Shown here in pieces: positions 48,171 to 60,747 of a stretch of DNA of 64,000 nucleotides; the first letter of the stretch is position 1, and every line of letters begins with the position of its first letter. Made by a program: the position numbers and the translations under genes. The notes beneath the pieces were generated by a model. It saw nothing but the letters and a program-made list of their open reading frames with translations. It was not told the origin of the DNA and searched no databases. The DNA lies in NCBI GenBank assembly GCA_964017155.1, contig OZ024856.1, positions 808,501-872,500 on the forward strand, in the 5' to 3' direction. Origin of the DNA: Oasisia sp. SBJ-2009. Taxonomy: Eukaryota; Annelida; Polychaeta; Sabellida; Siboglinidae.

Positions 48171-49036
48171 GTGATAGTTGGAGAATTCGAGGAAAACGAC
48201 GACAAAGTCAGATCCGTCTACGGGGGATCAGTTGAGCAAGCGGCGTGCCGAAACCTGGCCCGGTCGTGTGCGCCGAAGCCTCGTCGCGTTCCGAAGCGGC
48301 CCGGCCCGGCCCGGCCGCACGGCGAGTTGCCGTCCGGTCCGGCCGGGCCCAGCGCGGGCAGGCCGCGCACGGCCCGGCCGGCGGAGGGACAGAGACGGGA
48401 AAGACGGACTCGACGACGGTAGAGATCACTTGTGCATGTAGACGAATGACTGACCGGGCGCGTCGTTTTGCCAACTTTTGGAAACAAATCGAGCAAAACG
48501 ACTAAGTCCGATCCGTCTACGGGGGATCAGTTTTGAGAATCGAGAAAAACGGCTAAGATCGACGCGCCGGTCTGTCTTCTCGGGCTTGTGTCGCGCACGG
48601 GGAGTAACTACGACTCTCTCGAGGAAACGCAATGGCCGTGCGCGTTATTTGGGCAACTTTCGGAAAATCGAGGAAAACGACAAAGTCCTATCCGTCTACG
48701 GGGGATGAGTTCTGCGAATCGAGAAAAACGGCAAAGTTCGACGCGCCGGTCGGTCTTCTCGGGCGTTTGTCGCGCACGGGGAGTAACTACGACTCTATCG
48801 AGGAAGCCCAATGGCCGTGCGCGTAATTTTGCCAACTTTCGGAAAATCGAGGAAAACGACAAAGTCCGATCCGTCTACGGGGGATCAGTTGGGGAAACGA
48901 GAATTTCTGTTTAAACCTGTTTCAACAAAGTGCCGTGCCGCGCCGTGCCGACCGGTGGGTAAACGGCGGGAGTAAAAAGGAACCACTAGTATAAAATCAT
49001 TAGAAGACGAGCGAGGCATTTGGCTACCTTAACAGG
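48171..49036 (+). repeat. Chimeric long module with two D segments (866 bp)
   Basis: C is of the 42522/44629 subtype (GCCTCGTCGCG, GCAGGCCGCGCACGG). From the end of C on (GACGACGGTAGAG, GACTGACC, TTTTGAGAATCGAG) it is of the 43581/47123 subtype. The switch lies near 48411-48450. Confidence 0.88.
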
Positions 49037-49223
49037 GTGATAGTCGGAAAAACTGAGAAAAACGACAAAGTCCCATCCGTCTACGGGGGATCAGTTGGGG
49101 AAGCGTAAATGTCTGTCTACATTCTTTTCAACAGAATTCCGTACCGACCGGCGGGTAAACGGCGGGAGTATTAAGGAGCCACTAGCTAGATGAGGTGACG
49201 AGGCATTTGGCGACCTTAACAGG
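49037..49223 (+). repeat. Single A' short unit
   Basis: A repeat of 47984-48170. With the module before it, it makes the 1053-bp extra segment of the second 3.5-kb copy. Confidence 0.9.
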
Positions 49224-50089
49224 GTGATAGTTGGAGAATTCGAGGAAAACGACGACAAAGTCAGATCCGTCTACGGGGGATGAGTTGAGCAAGCGGCGTG
49301 CCGAAACCTGGCCCGGTCGTGTGCGCCGAAGCCTCGTCGCGTTCCGAAGCGGCCCGGCCCGGCCCGGCCGCACGGCGAGTTGCGGTCCGGTCCGGCCGGG
49401 CCCAGCGCGGGCAGGCCGCGCACGGCCCGGCCGGCGGAGGGACAGAGACGGGAAAGACGGACTCGACGACAGTAGAGATCACTTGTGCATGTAGACGAAT
49501 GACCGACCGGGCGCGTCGTTTTGCCAACTTTTCGAAACAAATCGAGCAAAACGACTAAGTCCGATCCGTCTACGGGGGATCAGTTATGCGAATCGAGAAA
49601 AACGGCAAAGTTCGACGCGCCGGTCGGTCTTCTCGGGCGTGTGTCGCGCACGGGGAATAGCTACGACTCTCTCGAGGAAACCCAATGGCCGTGCGCGTCA
49701 TTTGGCCAACTTTCGGAAAATCGAGGAAAACGACAAAGTCCTATTCGTCTACGGGGGATCAGTTCTGCGAATCGAGAAAAACGGCAAATTTCGACGCGCC
49801 GATCGGTCTTCTCGGGCGTGTGTCGCGCACGGGGAGTAACTACGACTCTCTCGAGGAAGCCCAATGGCCGTGCGCGTCATTTTGCCAACTTTAGGAAAAT
49901 CGAGGAAAACGACAAAATCCGATCCGTCTACGGGGGATCAGTTGGGGAAACGAGAATTTCTGTATAAACCTTTTTCCACAAAGTTCCGTGCCGTGCCGTG
50001 CCGACCGGTGGGTAAACGGCGGGAGTAATAAGGAACCACTAATATAAAATCATTAGACCACGAGGGAGGCATTTGGCGACCTTAACAGG
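49224..50089 (+). repeat. Long module with two D segments (866 bp), copy of 44629
   Basis: Shares GGGGAATAGCTACG and CATTAGACCACGAGGG with 44629-45494, 4595 bp upstream. The private GGGGATGAGTTGAGC removes one base of box M. Confidence 0.9.
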
Positions 50090-50658
50090 GTGATAGTTGC
50101 AGAAATCGAGGAAAACGACGACAAAGTCCGATCCGTCTATGGGGATCAGTTGGGGAAGCGTAAATGTCTGTCTACATTCTTTTCAACAGAATTCCTTATC
50201 GACCGGCTGGTACACGGCGGGAGTAATAAGGAACCACTAACTAGATGAGGTGACGAGGCATTTGGCGACCTTAACAGGGTGATAGTTGGAGAAATCGAGG
50301 AAAACGACGACAAAGTCCGATCCGTCTACGGGGGAATAGTTGGGGAATCGTAAATGTCTGTCTACATTCTTTTCAACATGATTCCGTGCCGACCGGTGGG
50401 TAAACGGCGGGAGTAATAAGGAACCACTAGCTAGATGAGGTGACGAGGCATTTGGCGACCTTAACAGGGTGATAGTTGGAGAAATCGAGGAAAACGACGA
50501 CAAAGTCCGATCCGTCTACGGGGGATCAGTTGGGGAAGCGTAAATGTCTGTCTACATTCTTTTCAACAGAATTCTTTATCGACCGGCGGGTAAACGGCGG
50601 GAGTAATAAGGAACCACTAACTAGATGAGGTGACGAGGCATTTGGCGACCTTAACAGG
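50090..50658 (+). repeat. Short-unit tract: three A units
   Basis: Copy of 45495-46063, with GGCTGGTACACGG instead of GGCTGGTAAACGG and AATTCTTTATCGACC in the third unit. Confidence 0.92.
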
Positions 50659-51340
50659 GTGATAGTTGGAGAAATCGAGGAAAACGACGACAAAGTCAGA
50701 TCCGTCTACGGGGGATCAGTTGAGCAAGCGGCGTGCCGAAACCTGGCCCGGTCGTGTGCGCCGAAGCCTGGTCGCATTCCGAAGCGGCCCGGCCCGGCCG
50801 CACGGCGAGGTGCGGTCCGGTCCGGCCGGGCCCAGCGCGGGCAGGCCGGGCACGGCCCGGCCGGCGGAGGGAGAGAGACGGGAAAGACGGACTCGACGAC
50901 GATAGAGATCACTTGTGTATGTAGACGAATGACCGACCGGGCGCGTCGTTTTGCCAACTTTTGGAAACAAATCGAGCAAAACGACTAAGTCCGATCCGTC
51001 TACGGGGGATCAGTTTTGAGAATCGAGAAAAACGGCCAAGATCGACGCGCCGGTCTGTGTTCTCGGCCTTGTGTCGCGCACGGGGAGTAACTACGACTCT
51101 CTCGAGGAAACGCAATGGCCGTGCGCGTTATTTGGCCAACTTTCGGAAAATCGAGGAAAACGACAAAATCCGATCCGTCTACGGGGGATCAGTTGGGGAA
51201 ACGAGAATTTCTGTTTAAACCTGTTTCAACAAAGTGCCGGGCCGCGCCGTGCCGACCGGTGGGTAAACGGTGGGAGTAAAAAGGAACCACTAATATAAAA
51301 ACATTAGACGACGAGCGAGGCATTTCGCTACCTTAACAGG
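50659..51340 (+). repeat. Long module, short C, one D (682 bp)
   Basis: C as at 43581 but with GGGAGAGAGACGGG. One D (TTTTGAGAATCGAG, GGCCAAGATCGACG, TGTGTTCTCGGCC) goes into a B tail with GTGCCGGGCCGCGCC and ATAAAAACATTAG. Confidence 0.9.
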
Positions 51341-52097
51341 GTGATAGTCGGAAAAACTGAGAAAAACGACAAAGTCCCATCCGTCTACGGGGGATCAGTT
51401 GGGGAATCGGAAATGTCTGTCTACATTCTTTTCAACATAATTCCGTGCCGACCGGTGGGTAAACGGCGGGAGTATTAAGGCGCCACTAGCTAGATGAGGT
51501 GACGAGGCATTTGGCGACCTTAACAGGGTGATAGTTGGAGAAACCGAGAAAAACGACGACAAAGTCCGATCCGTCTACGGGGGATCAGTTGGGGAAGCGT
51601 AAATGTCTGTTTACATTCTTTTCAACATAATTCCGTGCCTACCGGTGGTTAAACGGCGGGAGTAATAAGGAACCACTAGCTAGATGAGGTGACGAGGCAA
51701 TTGGCGGCCTTAACAGGGTGATAGTTGGAGAAATCGAGGAAAACGACGACAAAGTCCGATCCGTCTACGGGGGATCAGTTGGGGAAGTGTAAATGTCTGT
51801 CTACATTCTTTTCAACAGAATTCCTTATCGACCGGCGGGTAAACGGAGGGAGTAACAAGGAACCACTAGCTAGATGAGGTGACGAGGCATTTGGCGACCT
51901 TAACAGGGTGATAGTTGGAGAAATCGAGGAAAACGACGACAAAGTCCGATCCGTCTACGGGGGATCAGTTGGGGAAGCGTAAATGTCTGTCTACATTCTT
52001 TTCAACAGAATTCCTTATCGACCGGCGGGTAAACGGCGGGAGTAATAAGGAACCACTAACTAGATGAGGTGACGAGGCATTTGGCGACCTTAACAGG
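51341..52097 (+). repeat. Short-unit tract: A', three A
   Basis: Starts 51341, 51528, 51718 and 51908. Scattered private changes (GAAACCGAGAAAAACG, GTGCCTACCGGTGG, GGCAATTGGCGGCC, GTAACAAGG) make these among the more diverged short units. Confidence 0.9.
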
Positions 52098-53052
52098 GTG
52101 ATAGTTGGAGAAATCGAGGAAAACGACGACAAAGTCCGATCCGTCTACGGGGGATCAGTTGAGCAAGCGGCGTGCCGAAACCTGGCCCGGTCGTGTGCGC
52201 CGAAGCCTGGTCGCGTTCCGAAGCCCGGCCGCCGGTCGCACGCCGAAGCCCGGCCCGGTCGTGTGCGCCGAAGCCTTGCCGCCGGTCGCGTTCCGACACC
52301 CGCCCGGGCGCTGGTAACTGCCCGGCCCGGCCGCACGGCGAGGTGCGGTCCGGTCCGGCCGGGCCCAGCGCGGGCAGGCCGGGCACGGCCCGGCCGGCGG
52401 AGGGACAGAGACGGGAAAGACGGACTCGACGACAGTAGAGATCACTTGTGCATGTAGACGAATGACCGACCGGGCGCGTCGTTTTGCCAACTTTTGGAAA
52501 CAAATCGAGCAAAACGACTAAGTCCGATCGGTCTACGGGGGATCAGTTCTGCGAATCGAGAAAAACGGCAAAGTTCGACGCGCCGGTCGGTCTTCTCGGG
52601 CGTGTGTCGCGCACGGGGAGTAACTACGACTCTCTCGAGGAAACCCAATGGCCGTGCGCGTCATTTGGCCAACTTTCTGAAAATCGAGGAAAACGACTAA
52701 GTCCTATTCGTCTACGGGGGATCAGTTCTGCGAATCGAGAAAAAGGGCAAATTTCGACGCGCCGATCGGTCTTCTCGGGCGTGTGTCGCGCACGGGGAGT
52801 AACTATGACTCTCTCGAGGAAGCCCAATGGCCGTGCACGTCATTTTGCCAACTTTAGGAAAATCAAGGAAAACGACAAAATCCGATCTGTCTACGGGGGA
52901 TCAGTTGGGGAAACGAGAATTTCTGTATAAACCTTTTTCCACAAAGTTCCGTGCTGTGCCATGCCGACCGGTGGGTAAACGGCGGGAGTAAAAAGGAACC
53001 ATTAATATCAAATCATTAGACGACGAGGGAGGCATTTGGCTACCTTAACAGG
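52098..53052 (+). repeat. Long module with long C and two D segments (955 bp)
   Basis: The only long-form C beyond 42 kb, and without a CGGCC expansion (GGTAACTGCCCGGCCCGGCC then CGCACGG). It is the largest module here and the only long C joined to two D segments. The B tail has CATTAATATCAAATC. Confidence 0.9.
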
Positions 53053-53429
53053 GTGATAGTCGGAAAAACTGAGAAAAACGACAAAGTCCCATCCGTCTAC
53101 GGGGGATCAGTTGGGGAAGCGTAAATGTCTGTCTACTTTCTTTTCAACAGAATTCCGTACCGACCGGCGGGTAAACGGCGGGAGTATTAAGGAGCCACTA
53201 GCTAGATGAGGTGACGAGGCATTTGGCGACCTTAACAGGGTGATAGTTGGAGAAATCGAGGAACACGACGACAAAGTCCGATCCGTCTACGGGGGATCAG
53301 TTGGGGAAGCGTAAATGTCTGTCTACATTCTTTTCAACATAATTCCGTGCCGACCGGTGGGTAAACGGCGGGAGTAATAAGGAACCACTAGCTAGATGAG
53401 GTGACGAGGCATTTGGCGACCTTAACAGG
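53053..53429 (+). repeat. Short-unit tract: A', A
   Basis: The second unit has GAGGAACACGACG, a private change shared with 54119-54495. Confidence 0.9.
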
Positions 53430-54118
53430 GTGATAGTTGGAGAAATCGAGGAAAACGACGACAAAGTCAGATCCGTCTACGGGGGATCAGTTGAGCAAGC
53501 GGCGTGCCGAAACCTGGCCCTGTCGTGTGCGCCGAAGCCTGGTCGCGTTCCAAAGCGGCCCGGCCCGGCCCGGTCGCACGGCGAGGTGCGGTCCGGTCCG
53601 GCCGGGTCCCAGCGCGGCCAGGCCGGGCCCGGCCCTGGCCGGCGGAGGGAGAGAGACGGGAAAGACGGACTCGACGACGATAGAGATCACTTGTGTATGT
53701 AGACGAATGACCGACCGGGCGCGTCGTTTTGCCAACTTTTGGAAACAAATCGAGCAAAACGACTAAGTCCGATCCGTCTACGGGGGATCAGTTTTGAGAA
53801 TCGAGAAAAACGGCCAAGATCGACGCGCCGGTCTGTGTTCTCGGCCTTGTGTCGCGCACGGGGAGTAACTACGACTCTCTCGAGGAAACGCAATGGCCGT
53901 GCGCGTTATTTGGCCAACTTTCGGAAAATCGAGGAAAACGACAAAATCCGATCCGTCTACGGGGGATCAGTTGGGGAAACGAGAATTTTTGTTTAAACCT
54001 GTTTCAACAAAGTGCCGGGCCGCGCCGTGCCGACCGGTGGGTAAACGGTGGGAGTAAAAAGGAACCACTAATATAAAAACATTAGACGACGAGCGAGGCA
54101 TTTCGCTACCTTAACAGG
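53430..54118 (+). repeat. Long module, short C, one D (689 bp)
   Basis: Marked by CTGGCCCTGTCG, TTCCAAAGCGG, CGGTCGCACGG and GGCCCTGGCC in C, and GAATTTTTGTTTAAAC in B. With the tract before it, it forms a 1066-bp repeat. Confidence 0.92.
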
Positions 54119-54495
54119 GTGATTGTCGGAAAAACTGAGAAAAACGACAAAGTCCCATCCGTCTACGGGGGATCAGTTGGGGAAGCGTAAATGTCTGTCT
54201 ACATTCTTTTCAACAGAATTCCGTACCGACCGGCGGGTAAACGGCGGGAGTATTAAGGAGCCACTAGCTAGATGAGGTGACGAGGCATTTGGCGACCTTA
54301 ACAGGGTGATAGTTGGAGAAATCGAGGAACACGACGACAAAGTCCGATCCGTCTACGGGGGATCAGTTGGGGAAGCGTAAATGTCTGTCTACATTCTTTT
54401 CAACATAATTCCGTGCCGACCGGTGGGTAAACGGCGGGAGTAATAAGGAACCACTAGCTAGATGAGGTGACGAGGCATTTGGCGACCTTAACAGG
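54119..54495 (+). repeat. Short-unit tract: A', A
   Basis: Opens GTGATTGTCGG. It keeps GAGGAACACGACG and is the second copy of 53053-53429. Confidence 0.9.
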
Positions 54496-55184
54496 GTGAT
54501 AGTTGGAGAAATCGAGGAAAACGACGACAAAGTCAGATCCGTCTACGGGGGATCAGTTGAGCAAGCGGCGTGCCGAAACCTGGCCCTGTCGTGTGCGCCG
54601 AAGCCTGGTCGCGTTCCAAAGCGGCCCGGCCCGGCCCGGTCGCACGGCGAGGTGCGGTCCGGTCCGGCCGGGTCCCAGCGCGGCCAGGCCGGGCCCGGCC
54701 CTGGCCGGCGGAGGGAGAGAGACGGGAAAGACGGACTCGACGACGATAGAGATCACTTGTGTATGTAGACGAATGACCGACCGGGCGCGTCGTTTTGCCA
54801 ACTTTTGGAAACAAATCGAGCAAAACGACTAAGTCCGATCCGTCTACGGGGGATCAGTTTTGAGAATCGAGAAAAACGGCCAAGATCGACGCGCCGGTCT
54901 GTGTTCTCGGCCTTGTGTCGCGCACGGGGAGTAACTACGACTCTCTCGAGGAAACGCAATGGCCGTGCGCGTTATTTGGCCAACTTTCGGAAAATCGAGG
55001 AAAACGACAAAATCCGATCCGTCTACGGGGGATCAGTTGGGGAAACGAGAATTTTTGTTTAAACCTGTTTGAACAAAGTGCCGGGCCGCGCCGTGCCGAC
55101 CGGTGGGTAAACGGTGGGAGTAAAAAGGAACCACTAATATAAAAACATTAGACGACGAGCGAGGCATTTCGCTACCTTAACAGG
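54496..55184 (+). repeat. Long module, short C, one D (689 bp), tandem copy
   Basis: Copy of 53430-54118 at 1066 bp. One difference is CTGTTTGAACAAAG in B for CTGTTTCAACAAAG. Confidence 0.92.
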
Positions 55185-55941
55185 GTGATTGTCGGAAAAA
55201 CTGAGAAAAACGACAAAGTCCCATCCGTCTACGGGGGATCAGTTGGGGAAGCGTAAATGTCTGTCTACATTCTTTTCAACAGAATTCCGTACCGACCGGC
55301 GGGTAAACGGCGGGAGTATTAAGGAGCCACTAGCTAGATGAGGTGACGAGGCATTTGGCGACCTTAACAGGGTGATAGTTGGAGAAATCGAGGAAAACGA
55401 CGACAAAGTCCGATCCGTCTACGGGGGATCAGTTGGGGAAGCGTAAATGTCTGTCTACATTCTTTTCAACATAATTCCGTGCCGACCGGTGGGTAAACGG
55501 CGGGAGTAATAAGGAACCACTAGCTAGATGAGGTGACGAGGCATTTGGCGACCTTAACAGGGTGATAGTTGGAGAAATCGAGGAAAACGACGACAAAGTC
55601 CGATCCGTCTACGGGGGATCAGTTGGGGAAGCGTAAATGTCTGTCTACATTCTTTTCAACATAATTCCGTGCCGACCGGTGGGTAAACGGCGGGAGTATT
55701 AAGGAGCCACTAGCTAGATGAGGTGACGAGGCATTTGGCGACCTTAACAGGGTGATAGTTGGAGAAATCGAGGAAAACGACGACAAAGTCCGATCCGTCT
55801 ACGGGGGATCAGTTGGGGAAGCGTAAATGTCTGTCTACATTCTTTTCAACAGAATTCCTTATCGACCGGCGGGTAAACGGCGGGAGTAATAAGGAACCAC
55901 TAACTAGATGAGGTGACGAGGCATTTGGCGACCTTAACAGG
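55185..55941 (+). repeat. Short-unit tract: A', three A
   Basis: Starts 55185 (GTGATTGTCGG), 55372, 55562 and 55752. The last has the CCTTATCGACCGG tail. Confidence 0.92.
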
Positions 55942-56594
55942 GTGATAGTTGGAGAAATCGAGGAAAACGACGACAAAGTCAGATCCGTCTACGGGGGATC
56001 AGTTGAGCAAGCGGCGTGCCGAAACCTGGCCCGGTCGTGTGCGCCGAAGCCTGGTCGCGTTCCGAAGCGGCCCGGCCCGGCCGCACGGCGAGGTGCGGTC
56101 CGGTCCGGCCGGGCCCAGCGGAGGGACAGAGACGGGAAAGACGGACTCGACGACGGTAGAGATCACTTGTGCATGTAGACGAATGACCGACCGGGCGCGT
56201 CGTTTTGCCAACTTTTGGAAACAAATCGAGCAAAACGACTAAGTCCGATCCGTCTACGGGGGATGAGTTCTGCGAATCGAGAAAAACGGCAAAGTTCGAC
56301 GCGCCGGTCGGTCTTCTCGGGCGTGTGTCGCGCACGGGGAGTAACTACGACTCTATCGAGGAAGCCCAATGGCCGTGCGCGTAATTTTGCCAACTTTCGG
56401 AAAATCGAGGAAAACGACAAAGTCCGATCCGTCTACGGGGGATCAGTTGGGGAAACGAGAATTTCTGTTTAAACCTGTTTCAACAAAGTGCCGTGCCGCG
56501 CCGTGCCGACCGGTGGGTAAACGGCGGGAGTAAAAAGGAACCACTAATATAAAATCATTAGACGACGAGCGAGGCATTTGGCTACCTTAACAGG
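55942..56594 (+). repeat. Long module with 36-bp deletion in C, one D (653 bp)
   Basis: C passes from GGGCCCAGCG directly to GAGGGACAGAG, losing 36 bp of GC-rich sequence. GCG-type bases at both ends suggest a microhomology deletion. The single D is of the second-D kind (GGGGATGAGTTCTGCG). Confidence 0.9.
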
Positions 56595-57367
56595 GTGATA
56601 GTCGGAAAAACTGAGAAAAACGACAAAGTCCCATCCGTCTACGGGGGATCAGTTGGGGAATCGTAAATGTATGTCTACATTCTTTTCAACATAATTCCGT
56701 GCCGACCGGTGGGTAAACGGCGGGAGTAATAAGGAACCACTAGCTAGATGAGGTGACAAGGCATTTGGCGACCTTAACAGGGTGATAGTTGGAGAAATCG
56801 AGGAAAACGACGACAAAGTCCGATCCGTCTACGGGGGATCAGTTGGGGAAACGAGAATTTCTGTATAAACCTTTTTCCACAAAGTGCCGTGCCGTGCCGT
56901 GCCGACCGGTGGGTAAACGGCGGGAGTAAAAAGGAACCACTAATATAAAATCATTAGACGACGAGCGAGGCATTTGGCTACCTTAACAGGGTGATAGTCG
57001 GAAAAACTGAGAAAAACGACAAAGTCCCATCCGTCTACGGGGGATCAGTTGGGGAAGCGTAAATGTCTGTCTACATTCTTTTCAACAGAATTCCGTACCG
57101 ACCGGCGGGTAAACGGCGGGAGTATTAAGGAGACACTAGCTAGATGAGGTGACGAGGCATTTGGCGACCTTAACAGGGTGATAGTTGGAGAAATCGAGGA
57201 AAACGACGACAAAGTCCGATCCGTCTACGGGGGATCAGTTGGGGAAGCGTAAATGTCTGTCTACATTCTTTTCAACATAATTCCGTGCCGACCGGTGGGT
57301 AAACGGCGGGAGTAATAAGGAACCACTAGCTAGATGAGGTGACGAGGCATTTGGCGACCTTAACAGG
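56595..57367 (+). repeat. Short-unit tract: A', B, A', A
   Basis: Starts 56595, 56782 (B, with GTATAAACCTTTTTCCAC), 56991 and 57178. This is the only free-standing B unit beyond 40 kb. Confidence 0.9.
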
Positions 57368-58235
57368 GTGATAGTTGGAGAAATCGAGGAAAACGACGAC
57401 AAAGTCAGATCCGTCTACGGGGGATCAGTTGAGCAAGCGGCGTGCCGAAACCTGGCCCGGTCGTGTGCGCCGAAGCCTGGTCGCGTTCCAAAGCGGCCAG
57501 GCCCGGCCCGGTCGCACGGCGAGGTGCGATCCGGTCCGGCCGGGTCCCAGCGCGGCCAGGCCGGGCCCGGCCCGGGCCGGCGGAGGGAGAGAGACGGGAA
57601 AGACGGACTCGACGACGATAGAGATCACTTGTGTATGTAGACGAATGACCGACCGGGCGCGTCGTTTTGCCAAATTTTGGAAACAAATCGAGCAAAACGA
57701 CAAAGTCCGATCCGTCTACGGGGGATCAGTTTTGAGAATCGAGAAAAACGGCCAAGATCGACGCGCCGGTCTGTGTTCTCGGCCTTGTGTCGCGCACGGG
57801 GAGTAACTACGACTCTCTCGAGGAAACGCAATGGCCGTGCGCGTTATTTGGGCAACTTTCGGAAAATCGAGGAAAACGACAAACTCCTATCCGTCTACGG
57901 GGGATGAGTTCTGCGAATCGAGAAAAACGGCAAAGTTCGACGCGCCGGTCGGTCTTCTCGGGCGTGTGTCGCGCACGGGGAGTAACTACGACTCTATCGA
58001 GGAAGCCCAATGGCCGTGCGCGTAATTTTGCCAACTTTCGGAAAATCGAGGAAAACGACAAAGTCCGATCCGTCTACGGGGGATCAGTTGGGGAAACGAG
58101 AATTTCTGTTTAAACCTGTTTCAACAAAGTGCCGTGCCGCGCCGTGCCGACCGGTGGGTAAACGGCGGGAGTAAAAAGGAACCACTAATATAAAATCATT
58201 AGACGACGAGCGAGGCATTTCGCTACCTTAACAGG
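57368..58235 (+). repeat. Long module, short C, two D (868 bp)
   Basis: C has TTCCAAAGCGGCCAGGCC and GAGGTGCGATCC. The first D is of the TTTTGAGAATCGAG kind and the second of the CTGCGAATCGAG kind. The private CCAAATTTTGG removes the usual CCAACTTTTGG. Confidence 0.9.
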
Positions 58236-58992
58236 GTGATAGGCGGAAAAACTGAGAAAAACGACAAAGTCCCATCCGTCTACGGGGGATCAGTTGGGGA
58301 ATCGGAAATGTCTGTCTACATTCTTTTCAACATAATTCCGTGCCGACCGGTGGGTAAACGGCGGGAGTATTAAGGAGCCACTAGCTAGATGATGTGACGA
58401 GGCATTTGGCGACCTTAACAGGGTGATAGTTGGAGAAACCGAGGAAAACGACGATAAAGTCCGATCCGTCTACGGGGGATCAGTTGGGGAAGCGTAAATG
58501 TCTGTCTACATTCTTTTCAACATAATTCCGTGCCTACCGGTGGTTAAACGGCGGGAGTAATAAGGAACCACTAGCTAGATGAGGTGACGAGGCATTTGGC
58601 GACCTTAACAGGGTGATAGTTGGAGAAATCGAGGAAAACGACGACAAAGTCCGATCCTTCTACGGGTGAACAGTTGGGGAATCGTAAATGTCTGTCTACA
58701 TTCTTTTCAACATGATTCCGTTCCGACCGGTGGGTAAACGGCGGGAGTAATAAGGAACCACTAGCTAGATGAGGTGACGAGGCATTTGGCGACCTTAACA
58801 GGGTGATAGTTGGAGAAATCGAGGAAAACGACGACAAAGTCCGATCCGTCTACGGGGGATCAGTTGGGGAAGCGTAAATGTCTGTCTACATTCTTTTCAA
58901 CAGAATTCCTTATCGACCGGCGGGTAAACGGCGGGAGTAATAAGGAACCACTAACTAGATGAGGTGACGAGGCATTTGGCGACCTTAACAGG
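58236..58992 (+). repeat. Short-unit tract: A', three A
   Basis: Starts 58236 (GATAGGCGG), 58423, 58613 and 58803. The third has a damaged M box (CCTTCTACGGGTGAACAG). The order parallels 51341-52097. Confidence 0.9.
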
Positions 58993-59681
58993 GTGATAGT
59001 TGGAGAAATCGAGGAAAACGACGACAAAGTCAGATCCGTCTACGGGGGATCAGTTGAGCAAGCGGCGTGCCGAAACCTGGCCCGGTCGTGTGCGCCGAAG
59101 CCTGGTCGCGTTCCAAAGCGGCCCGGCCCGGCCCGGCCGCACGGCGAGGTGCGGTCCGGTCCGGCCGGGTCCCAGCGTGGCCAGGCCGGGCCCGGCCCGG
59201 GCCGGCGGAGGGAGAAAGACGGGAAAGACGGACTCGACGACGATAGAGATCACTTGTGTATGTAGACGAATGACCGACCGGGCGCGTCGTTTTGCCAACT
59301 TTTGGAAACAAATCGAGCAAAACGACTAAGTCCGATCCGTCTACGGGGGATCAGTTTTGAGAATCGAGAAAAACGGCCAAGATCGACGCGCCGGTCTGTG
59401 TTCTCGGGCTTGTGTCGCGCACGGGGAGTAACTACGACTCTCTCGAGGAAACGCAATGGCCGTGCGCGTTATTTGGCCAACTTTCGGAAAATCGAGGAAA
59501 ACGACAACATCCGATCCGTCTACGGGGGATCAGTTGGGGAAACGAGAATTTCTGTTTAAACCTGTTTCAACAAAGTGCCGTGCCGCGCCGTGCCGACCGG
59601 TGGGTAAACGGCGGGAGTAAAAAGGAACCACTAATATAAAATCATTAGACGACGAGGGAGGCATTTGGCTACCTTAACAGG
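58993..59681 (+). repeat. Long module, short C, one D (689 bp)
   Basis: Like 53430 but with CCCGGCCGCACGG and GGCCCGGGCC restored, plus private GCGTGGCC and GAGAAAGACGGG. B has CGACAACATCCG before box M. Confidence 0.92.
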
Positions 59682-60058
59682 GTGATAGTCGGAAAAACTG
59701 AGAAAAACGACAAAGTCCCATCCGTCTACGGGGGATCAGTTGGGGAAGCGTAAATGTCAGTCTACATTCTTTTCAACAGAATTCCGTTCCGACCGGCGTG
59801 TAAACGGCGGGAGTATTAAGGAGCCACTAGCTAGATGAGGTGACGAGGCATTTGGCGACCTTAACAGGGTGATAGTTGGAGAAATCGAGGAAAACGACGA
59901 CAAAGTCCGATCCGTCTACGGGGGATCAGTTGGGGAAGCGTAAATGTCTGTCTACATTCTTTTCAACATAATTCCGTACCGACCGGCGGGTAAACGGCGG
60001 GAGTAATAAGGAGCCACTAGCTAGATGAGGTGACGAGGCATTTGGCGACCTTAACAGG
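59682..60058 (+). repeat. Short-unit tract: A', A
   Basis: The first unit has TGTCAGTCTAC and CCGTTCCGACCGGCGTG; the second has CCGTACCGACCGGCGGG and AATAAGGAGCC. Confidence 0.9.
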
Positions 60059-60747
60059 GTGATAGTTGGAGAAATCGAGGAAAACGACGACAAAGTCCGA
60101 TCCGTCTACGGGGGATCAGTTGGGGAAGCGGCGTGTCGAAACCAGGCCCGGTCGTGTGCGCCCAAGCCTGGTCGCGTTCCGAAGCGGCCCGGCCCGGCCC
60201 GGCCGCACGGCGAGGTGCGGTCCGGTCCGGCCGGGTCCCAGCGCGGCCAGGCCGGGCCAGGCCCGGGCCGGCGGAGGGAGAGAGACGTGAAAGACGGACT
60301 CGACGACGATAGAGATCACTTGTGTATGTAGACGAATGACCGACCGGGCGCTTCGTTTTGCCAACTTTTGGAAACAAATCGAGCAAAACGACTAAGTCCG
60401 ATCCGTCTACGGGGGATCAGTTCTGCGAATCGAGAAAAACGGCAAAGTTCGACGCGCCGGTCGGTCTTCTCGGGCGTGTGTCGCGCACGGGGAGTAACTA
60501 CGACTCTCTCGAGGAAACCCAATGGCCGTGCGCGTCATTTGGCCAACTTTCGGAAAATCGAGGAAAACGACAAAATCCGATCCGTCTACGGGGGATCAGT
60601 TGGGGAAACGAGAATTTCTGTATAAACCTTTTTCCACAAAGTTCCGTGCCGTGCCATGCCGACCGGTGGGTAAACGGCGGGAGTAAAAAGGAACCACTAA
60701 TATAAAATCATTAGACGACGAGGGAGGCATTTGGCTACCTTAACAGG
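60059..60747 (+). repeat. Long module, short C, one D (689 bp)
   Basis: C markers GTGTCGAAACC, GCGCCCAAGCC, GGGCCAGGCCC and GAGACGTGAAAG are shared with 61125 and 63107. The B tail is of the GTATAAACCTTTTTCC subtype. Confidence 0.92.

Larger units (their letters stand above)
42522..50658 (+). repeat. 3542-bp tandem repeat, second copy enlarged to 4595 bp
   Basis: Copy 1 (42522-46063) is 869 + 190 + 861 + 187 + 866 + 569 bp. Copy 2 (46064-50658) has the same order with an extra 866 + 187 bp (48171-49223) inserted before the last long module. Confidence 0.88.
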
